Assembly (NCBI GenBank): GCA_001953115.1
Contig: LSSL01000833.1
Coordinates: 1 to 27,299 of the forward strand
DNA length: 27,299 nt
Source: Smittium mucronatum
Taxonomy: Eukaryota; Kickxellomycota; Harpellomycetes; Harpellales; Legeriomycetaceae
Reading direction: 5' to 3'
Below, piece by piece: positions 1 through 8,810 of this stretch. The notes below the pieces were generated by a model that saw nothing but the letters and a program-made list of their open reading frames with translations, searched no databases and was not told where the DNA came from. Made by a program: the position numbers and the translations under genes. Position 1 is the first letter of the stretch; each line of letters opens with the position of its first letter.

Positions 1-1443
1 AAGTAAACTGTCGAAATAATTATAAATATACTAAATAATGATTTACTATTTATATTCTGGATCTTTTTTATTGATAAAAATGAAAAAATAATAGATTTTA
101 GCTCAATTTTCTTTTATAACTCGTATGATATAATTGAAAATAAATACAATAAGTTAAGAAAGTTTCGGAAAATTCCCATTATATTTTTTAATTTTTTTTT
201 AAACATTGTATCATGTTTCTATTCATTTTTATTTTTTTAGAATTTAATATACAGAGAACATACTTATATCTAAATTTGTCCAATACAGAATATATAAATA
301 TACAAAAAACTGCTATCAATAATTTTTTTTTTTACCTCAATAATTTTATTTAAATATAAAAAACGACTTAGAGTGACGCCAATTTCAAAATAATCAGGAA
401 AAGTTGTTTTGAAATATGAATTTATAAGAGAAAAAATATACAGTAAATATTTTAGAAATTACTTATTAGATTTTTTTTTTATTTGAGATTAATTCATGTT
501 GGCTTGAATCCATTAAATTAAAAAAAAAAAAACGATCATTAAATTATCACTTGAATTAATCCAGGATTGCTTTTTAGATGTGATTATTTATTTCTTGATT
601 TTTTGGGTGATTATAAGAAACTGTCTTATAAAAAAAAATTACAAGTTGCGCCAATAAAATGATTAAAATTAATCATTTTTATCGATATTTGAGGCATATT
701 TATATTATATATCTTTTTAAAAAACAACTTTAACGACAGAATATGGGACTTAGCATATCTTTTTATAAAATTTAGATTCGATTTTAATTATAATTTCCTG
801 TATTTTATATCAAAATAATGATGATTCAAATAATACCTATAAACAAAATTACATTATTACATTTAAAAATATCGGAAAATATTTTTACTACCTTTAATAA
901 CCGAAAAAATGAATAAAAAATATTATTTTCATTAAAAAATCTTCAATATAAATTATATATAGCTTGAATATATTCTTCGGTATTCTGAATAATATAAGAT
1001 TAATTTCCCCTTATTTCAAATCGATATAAACATAAAATGTATAAATTTTTCCATTTTAATCTATAAACTTTTTAGATATAAATAATATTTGGATTTTATA
1101 CATTTCTTCATTTTTTTTTTGATTAGATAAACACTCTCTCCAAATGATTTTTTTTACTAAGTTTTGAATTATATAAAAAAATAAAAAATACAATTTCCAA
1201 TAAACTTCTAATATTTTTTAGTTATATAATCTACATGTGCTTCAAGAGGAAACTTATAAATGAATTTTCTTTTTTATGTTTTAAAATTCAATTTTGAAAT
1301 TGTGTATTATTAAACCCTTATTACACACTTATTACAAGGCCTTTATAATTTTTGCACATCCTGTACATTTTTCATTTATAAAAATAAAATTTTTTTTGTT
1401 AAAACTTCAGAAAATTTCATTTAAAAAATCTTGATAAAATCAA

Positions 1444-1462
1444 ATATATATATGTGTGTGTG
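1444..1462. repeat. (TA)n(TG)n microsatellite
   Basis: A TA dinucleotide run passes directly into a TG run. It is the same compound type as the longer tract at 19780-19830. Confidence 0.8.
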
Positions 1463-1618
1463 ATTTTATAAAAATTCTAATCCACTAGTGATTATTTTGA
1501 GTTAAATAGTAAAAATGTGAAAATTCACTAAATACTAGGTTGAGTGATGTTAAAATTTGTCAAAATTTTATGAGTTTCTATAGATATTTTTTTAAAAAAA
1601 CTAAATGAAAGAAAAAAA

Positions 1619-1649
1619 CAATCAATCAATCAATCAGTCAATCAGTCAG
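1619..1649. repeat. CAAT/CAGT tetranucleotide repeat
   Basis: About seven tandem tetranucleotides read CAAT, several times followed by CAGT variants. It is a simple microsatellite in non-coding DNA. Confidence 0.8.
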
Positions 1650-3188
1650 AACACGCTAAAAAAAATTATTTAAATTAATGAAAACATTTATTTAATTTAC
1701 TTAATAAAATATTGGAGTCTATATTTAGAGATAATTCTTCATAGGGGTTTTTAGTTCTCTATACACTGTATTATTTTCAAATTTTAACTTTCAAACTATT
1801 TCAATAATGTTTTTAGTGACAAATTGATTTATAAGGCAGAAATTTAGAGATTAAAAAATTAAATTATACTATTTCTCCCATTTTCGGGAAAACAAATTTC
1901 CATTTTAATTTTTTTTTGTCAGAAATAACAATTATCCTATACTTTAATTTATATACACTTTAAATAAAAAAACGGAGCCTTTACATTATTTGGGTCTCAA
2001 AAATAAAAATATCTCCAATTTTTAACCTGGAAAGAAATTACATGTATGGTATTCAAATTTATATATTCATAAAAAGGAATTTCAATTTCAATTTTTTTAA
2101 AAAGAGGATAGCTAATATATATTTTTACATAGTAAAATATTTTATCAAAATTTAATCATATCATTAATTATTTATAATTTATTTTTATTAAAATATAAAA
2201 ATACATTCTAATTTTTTTTATCATTTAATTATTTCTGAGATACTGATTAATAAAACACTGGAGAAGGTCTTCCAAAATAGTATTAAACTATTATATTCAT
2301 AAATATATATCTCTAATGGGTATTAAAAATTCAGAAACAGTAGGTTTTTTTCAATACACATAAGTATAATTATTAAATCTAATATTTTGTTATTTCGTTA
2401 TATTATTGGATGCTTAAATTCCATTCAAAAATATTAAAATAAAAATTGATTTGGTTTTTTGTAAAAAGGAATTTGTTCTCCAAACTTTTCTAGAATCTTC
2501 AACAATTTTAATCAATAATAATAAACATTTTTTTAGCTTAAGAAAAAATAAGCATTAAATAATCTTTTAAATTTTAAGATCTTTTTTAATAACTAAAAAA
2601 ATTATTTCCAAATTTATATGAAAAATATATAAAATATGATACTGTTTTTGCCGAAATCTTTAGATAATTATGGGATATATTGCACAATTTTTAATTCATT
2701 AAATATTTAGATTGGATTTTTTTTATGTTGGAATTTCTTAATGAAAAAATACGTAATTTTTTTGGCTTTAATATCTAGAAATAGTTTTAAAAAGTTTCAG
2801 AATTAGAAGAATTCAGTAAAATCCAAAAAAAAGACATATTTCTTTTTTTCCTACGACTATTGGCCTCAAATATCTGTAAAATTTCACAAATAGTTCGAAA
2901 AATATGTCTAAATATTATTTTTTATATTCATGCATTTAAATCTTTACATTGAATTGGATTTATTAACTTATTCTTTTAAATGACATAATTATTTTTACTA
3001 AAATTTCTTCTTTTATTATAATTTGATCTGCTAAAAGTATATTCAACTTATTTAAATTAATAATGCTGAGATTTATCCCTTTTTTCGGATTTAAGTGGAG
3101 TGTGAGTCTTTTAAGCAATTTTATTATGTTATATTTGAATTTTATAAGGTGAGAAATATTTTTCAAGTGGTAAATGAATAAAAATCTT

Positions 3189-3198
3189 GGGGGGGGGG
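3189..3198. repeat. Isolated G10 homopolymer
   Basis: Ten consecutive G residues stand in sequence that is otherwise almost only A and T. No matching G runs sit nearby, so a single-molecule quadruplex is not supported. Confidence 0.8.
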
Positions 3199-4287
3199 TG
3201 TTTTATTTAAACTTGAGTATAAATTTTCTGCTAAGAAATAAAAAAAGACTTTATTAAAATTTCATTAAAAATTTTATAAACACAGGATGGTGTTATTATT
3301 AAAATCGATTATAGGAAATGAGATTTTTATAAACAAGATTTATTTAAAAGATGTAAGTAATTCGTACATTTTTTTATTCGATGAAGTTTAATAAAAGAAA
3401 AGTTTTTGTTTTCCATTTAGCTAAGGTCAATAAGCAGTTTTATTACCCAAATCAAAGGACTAAAGTTATACTCAGTGTGTTTATTTTAACTTTAAATCGA
3501 TAAAAAAGGATACAGGGGTAGGTGATAAACGATATTATTAATAATTTTTTCCAGAATCTCTCTTTTGAAGCGATGTAGAATACACACAAAAAATATTTTA
3601 TACTTTTTTTGGGGAAAATTTACAAACTTAATCGCGTTTTTTTAACTATATCTTATAAATAATATAATTTAAATTTACATATTTCTAATTTTTATTAGGG
3701 AATTTTTTTTATCGATAGATAAAGTATGTGGCTATTACCATTTCTTTCTACTTTAGAAATGATTGTAAGGAGTAAAATATGATTTGAGTAAGATTTAATA
3801 ATTTTTTAATAGTTTATACAAACGCCTTTCTTAAACTAAAAAACCGTTACAAGCTACAATTATTTTATATTTTTATAAAATTATCAACCTTTTTAATAAA
3901 AAATCACGAAAATCTATAGCCAAAAGTAATGACTGAGAGTAAATAAACGATTTATTAAAAATATTTGTAACTGAAAAATAAATTTTTTTATCCAATATTG
4001 AAATTCGATAAAAGAAATTGTGTAATTATATCGGAATTTGCTGCAAACGATGATTGGAGAAAATTTAATCTGCCGAAAATTCCAGATTTTGCAGAAATTT
4101 CCAAATTATATAGACTTTTAATTAATTTTTTTAAAAGAAATATATTTAAATAATTAGTTATTTTTCACTAATTAATCTTTAATAATAAGAAAAAAAAAAC
4201 ATTTATTCTCTTTATTTGGATTATTTAACATTATTTTATTCGTTCTAGTTTTTATTTGAATGGATTTTCATAATTTTTCAAATTTTC

Positions 4288-4362
4288 GGCCAATATTTTT
4301 AACTAATTTGTATCAATGTGTGCTAAGTACTTCAATTTGTGAAATTAACATAAATATTGGCC
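4288..4362. repeat. 11-bp perfect inverted repeat
   Basis: ggccaatattt at 4288-4298 is the exact reverse complement of aaatattggcc at 4352-4362, with 53 bp between. A more GC-rich patch follows, containing the small hairpin cttcggcgaag near 4385. The arms could be the ends of a tiny non-autonomous element or a stem in a transcript. No target-site duplication could be established. Confidence 0.35.
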
Positions 4363-6124
4363 ATGAGATGGCGGAAAATGGCCCTTCGGCGAAGAAAGGG
4401 TCAATATACCTTAATTTTGTTATATATATCTAGCAAACCCGTTTGATCTATCCGAAAAAAAATTGGGCTGCGAGAAAAGGCTGTATCCTTAATCAATTTT
4501 ATTATTTTTATTGCAGATATGTGTTTCTACATCATTCATAACAAAATCTAATACATTAAAATTTATCTATTTTTCTAAAAACAAAATTTCCCCTCTTTTT
4601 AATTGTGATATAAACAGGATAATTTGAATTTTTTTTTATTTGAATCAGATCAAATCTTAATCTTGATTATTTTATAGTTTTTAAGCATAAATTCAGAAAT
4701 TAATATTTTTCATATTAGATAATAAAATATTCATTGAATGATATGTTTAAGCATATGATCCAGTTATAGTATTTTCTAAACTCTATTAAATTCCAAATTT
4801 ATCAATTTCTCCAATCAGAATTTCTAATATAAATTTTTTAATTTTGAAGAATCAATGACCATCACAGGTTCTATAAACGCAAAATTTTCTGATTTTTAAC
4901 GGTTATTTTTGCTATTAGCAAGAAAAATTCCACAATAATAACCTATATTTATATTATTATCATATTTTTTTAACAAGGGATATAAGATTTAGGGAATATT
5001 TCGATTTTATGAAAGCTCCTTCGAGAATAAACTCTATCTGTATGAAGTTATGATGTTTATCTAAATATTTTTATATTTATTTTAAAAGATTGAAGGGTTT
5101 GCCTAAATTTATTTTTTTTAACCCTTTACTCCCATTCCTATTCCGATTTTTTATTGAATATTATATTTTAAAATTTTCTACCTATAACCACTTTTTTCAA
5201 AATGCTTTTTATCACCCCATATTTGTGTTCAGCTATTATAAGGCCAAGTATTTCGGTTTATCATCAAATCATTCTTCACTAAAACATTCTGAGTGGTGCT
5301 TCCCAATGAAAATTACATTTTACTTCCACTATAGACGCTAAAGGATTTAAATTGGCAGGAAAAATTACAATTTTTATTTATTTTAGCAGCAGTAAACTTT
5401 GGATCTGTAAAGTTTTAAATATATTAAGATGATTGGGGATATTTTTTTTCTTGTTAAAAATTTATTTAACGTACTATAAGACTTTATCCATCAATAAATT
5501 TACAATTAATCCACTTTAATAAAGAGACAGATGTGACTATTAGTACAATTTTAACACATTTCAATCTTATTAGCAATATTTTTTGTTGTTTATAAACCCA
5601 AAAATATTGGTGATAACTGCCAGAAAATTTCAGGTATAAAAATCTCATAAAAATAATTTTGCATAATTTTGCATGATTTGACCAATTTGTTGCGCTAAAA
5701 TAAGTAAATTGACTGATTTTAGTTTGTTATGTCATGTAAATTGGGATTTGGTCTAAAGAGTGTAAATTTACTGTTCATTAATTAACTTATTCAGTGCCGA
5801 TAATAAAAAAAATTACTTTAACTTTTAGCACAATGATATCTTTAGATTAGGGATATTTGTATTCTATTGAGCCAATCATGAATTTAGGATTGCTGAAATT
5901 CTAAATATACACAAATAAGACATTGGTAGAAGTCTGGGCCCAGAAAGGGTTAAATTAAACGATTTTTATTGGATAAACACGAAAAATTCTTTGTTTTTAT
6001 CTAATAATTAAAGCATGGGATAATCTCTGTACAAGAAATACAACAATAATAATCAAAATAAATACTTATATCTTAAAATTATCTATTTAACCACGGATTT
6101 ATTAGAAGATAAAATCAGTAAAAA

Positions 6125-6720
6125 CTATGCAGAAAAAGCACTAGTAAAATAGTGCAGGGTATAGAAGGTAATGATATCTTCAACTCTAATATATTCCTCT
6201 GCCGTTCTACCAGTTGAGTATCTAAAGAAAATGGGAGTCATATCTACCATCCGATATGCCTCACCCGGTATTGCTTCAAGTAGACTGGATGGCTGTAGAG
6301 ACATAAGCTCATGAATTAAGCTAAAAATCAGAGAAAAAAAAACACACTGAGATGGCTGAATCCATCGTTAGACCATACTTCTAACAGGATTAAAAAGTTT
6401 AGACTCGTGTTATATAACGGAGATGTTTCTGCCACGGCTTTCTTACAATAAACTACTAGTCACCGGAGCATTGCTGCGGAGATAGAGTATGAAATGATCG
6501 TGCATGCAGTGCACCGATCTGCACTGATTCTGACTCAGCTCCTCCCGTTCGAGATTCGCCCTTATCTGATTCATAGATAGCCAAATCGTGAGACTCTTTC
6601 ACTGATCCTTACCTAAAGTAGATCAGACTTGGTGGAATTTTATTATGAATGCATCTTATCAGATGTATGTCTTAAGCCCCTGAACCACGACAAGGTATTC
6701 ATAAATCAGAGGATCTTGTA
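6125..6720 (-). pseudogene. Decayed coding-like island (unknown gene or transposon relic)
   Basis: This segment is clearly more GC-balanced than its surroundings. On the minus strand an open frame of 64 residues runs from 6319 to a TAG at 6125-6127, with varied, protein-like composition (for example SLLEAIPGEAYRMVDMTPIF and YSTGRTAEEYIRVEDII). It is preceded by a pyrimidine-rich tract ending in AG at 6321-6322, just like a splice acceptor. Further upstream on the same strand, fragments such as DPLIYEYLVVVQGLKTYI and, in other frames, two runs of roughly 45-50 codons within about 6440-6610 are interrupted by stops and frame changes. I do not recognise a family. The pattern suggests a degraded multi-exon gene or retroelement fragment. 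It could also be a live gene with short exons whose structure I cannot resolve. Confidence 0.3.
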
Positions 6721-8660
6721 TAAATATATTAATAAATTAAATAAAACGATCCTTATGGTACACTTATTTTGAAAAAAAATTCTGAATTATTGTAAAAAAA
6801 TCAATTACTACCAATAAAAATATAAATTCAAAATTCACATTAAATTTTAATATAGTTAGCAATACTGCGCAAAAATAATTTTCGGCTAAAATATTAAAGT
6901 GATATTAAGCTTTTTATCTATATAAATGGCAGATTTCTCGATGAAAACCGAAACACACTTAAGTCATTGCATATGTATTGACATTTCTATTAAGCACACT
7001 TGGGTATAGGAGGTAATATTATGTAGTGTTTTATACCACTATAGAATATTATGGTCTCGCTAAGGCAATCATACTTCTAATCAGATGGCCTGCTTCTAAA
7101 AATATATTATATTTCAAAAAAAATTATTAGTCTACCCATATTTAAAAAAAATTGCATTGGCCGTTTATTCAAAATCTACTGTTTTCCGTAGGGAATTTTA
7201 AAATGTTGATATTAAAAAAAAATTGGCGCAACATCTATTTTGAGAGAATAATCTATTTAATTTTTTAATCCTAGTCTTAGGTTTGGGGGTTTAAAATACA
7301 CTACAAGTCAATTAAGGACAAAGAAAAAATAATATTTCATTGTATTAATATGCGAACTTGTTTTAGCTTTTACCGTTGATGTTTGGTTGTAACAGGTCTG
7401 GTGCTTTAGAATTTTCAAATCTCAATCTTTTTGACCCAAAGACAGCGGCGCAAAAATGGCATTCAATTTTCTAGCAAATCGGAATTAATTATCAATGCTC
7501 GCCATTGATTGAGTTAATTCTACTCGCTATAAAGTAACTATTGGCAAGTTGTAACAAATAGGAGCTCTTTATTATCCAAAGCTTTAGATCTTTAAAGAAA
7601 TCTGCACTTGTGTGTGAAATGAATTTATTTTTTTGACGGTGTTCGCTTCTTTAAAATCTAACATATGCCCCGGCTAAAAATATAATGCACAAGAATAGCA
7701 TTAAGTTTGTTGGATAAATTAAAACTGAAATAAAATCAAGATAATTAGAAGTGAATGAAAAAACATTCAATATGGAGAATATAAGGAGGCTCTTGTTGGC
7801 TATTTTTATAACAATGATCTTCAATTCAGCCTTAGTCCCCATTTACCCAATAGTTTGAATGAAAGAATGAATGAAAACACACACACACACACACAATCTA
7901 AGGAAGTTTACCAGATATTCAATCCAGCCGATAACAATCAAAAAAAGTCTTCAACTGTCGATATTAAAGCCATTTCATTTACATAGCCTCAGCGGAGCTC
8001 ACATTGTATTGGATATGTTTCAGAAAAAAGAATGTTGGTGTCTTTCTACTGTTTTAAGTGATTATTTATAGAAATATGAGACATTGGATCTGAAAAAGAA
8101 GTATTTCTCCGCATCCCCTGGATCCACTCTCGATCAACATTTTATCTAAAATCATTATTTCAAAGGTTTAATGGGAGGATATTTTTAAAAAACTGAATTT
8201 CCTGCTATTTTTCTAGTTTTATTTGAAAAAAAAAGTTCTATAAATCAAATAAACCACCACGCTTTTCATAGGGGCTGTATATTGGTATTTTCAATTTGAA
8301 TGATTTTTTAAAAGTTGAACTCCATAAATTAAAGGTTGGTATTAAATTCTATTGTTCTTAGAATCTTGTAAAAAAACAAAATAATGCTGATTATATTTTC
8401 CTGCATATATTGAAAGGATTAATCTATTTTTATCACATAAATGAAAGGGGTTGAGGTTGGGTTGCGATTGCGATTGCAGTGTACTGTGACAATAATGAAA
8501 GTCAATAAAACCGGATTTCATTTATTGTTTCCCCGCTACATTATACAAAAATAAAGGACGTGGTGTTGAAAATTATAAATCGAATTTCAATGCAATGCAA
8601 TACAGAAGATGGAATTGCTTTCTATTTTGGAGATATATTCAACTAAAATTACTAAATAAA
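6721..8660. other. Intergenic region upstream of the secreted repeat gene
   Basis: No convincing gene was found here. A 63-codon minus-strand frame (7651-7842) would encode a hydrophobic peptide with two possible membrane segments. A 66-codon plus-strand frame (7871-8071) starts inside the AC repeat. Both are isolated, short and without recognisable features, so I do not call them genes. The DNA becomes less AT-rich from about 7370 onward. A small GCGATT tandem lies near 8464 and a GCAAT tandem near 8594. The 3' part probably holds the promoter of the following gene. Confidence 0.45.
7877..7894. repeat. (AC)n microsatellite
   Basis: About nine AC dinucleotides directly follow a short imperfect GAAT/GAAA tandem at 7856-7873. 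Confidence 0.8.
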
Positions 8661-8666
8661 ATCTTG

Positions 8667-8674
8667 TATAAATA
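8667..8674 (+). promoter_or_regulatory. Candidate TATA box of the secreted repeat gene
   Basis: TATAAATA lies 137 bp before the ATG at 8811. The sequence between is rich in T and C (CACTT-like and CTTTC runs), as often seen in fungal 5' leaders. In DNA this AT-rich a TATA match alone is weak evidence. Confidence 0.4.
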
Positions 8675-8810
8675 CAGATATTTCGATCATTCATTAAGAA
8701 TAATTATCAGCATCTCAATCAAATTTTCACTTCATTTCACTTTACTTCAATTGAAATTTTTATTTTGAAAATAAAACTTTCTTTCATTTTTCATTATCTA
8801 TTTATTTATA

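Larger units (their letters stand above)
1..6100. other. AT-rich gene-poor left flank
   Basis: This stretch is extremely A+T rich, with many A and T runs and frequent stops in all six frames. The only open frames above about 60 codons (2963-3166 minus, 5090-5341 plus) encode Lys/Ile/Asn/Leu- or Phe/Tyr-rich strings of the kind AT-rich DNA gives by chance. I see no domain, signal peptide or spliceable exon series. Short more GC-balanced patches occur near 4340-4480 and 5930-5950, but none holds a recognisable product. No tRNA A/B boxes or rRNA were noticed. The interval is best read as intergenic or heterochromatin-like DNA. Confidence 0.6.

Noticed and set aside
2963..3166. 67-codon minus-strand frame
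   Set aside because: Lys/Ile/Asn/Leu-rich product expected by chance from AT-rich DNA; no neighbouring exon or motif.
5090..5341. 83-codon plus-strand frame rich in Phe/Tyr
   Set aside because: Composition follows T-rich DNA; no signal peptide, domain or supporting context.
6541..6565. GTTCGAGATTC resembling a tRNA B box
   Set aside because: The flanking bases do not form a T-arm stem and no A box or acceptor stem was found.
645..7232. gttgcgccaat at 645-655 and its reverse complement at 7222-7232 as transposon ends
   Set aside because: The flanks do not match beyond 11 bp, no target-site duplication was seen and no transposase lies between.
7651..7842. 63-codon minus-strand hydrophobic frame
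   Set aside because: Could be a small membrane protein, but T-rich codons give Phe/Leu/Ile by chance and nothing else supports it.
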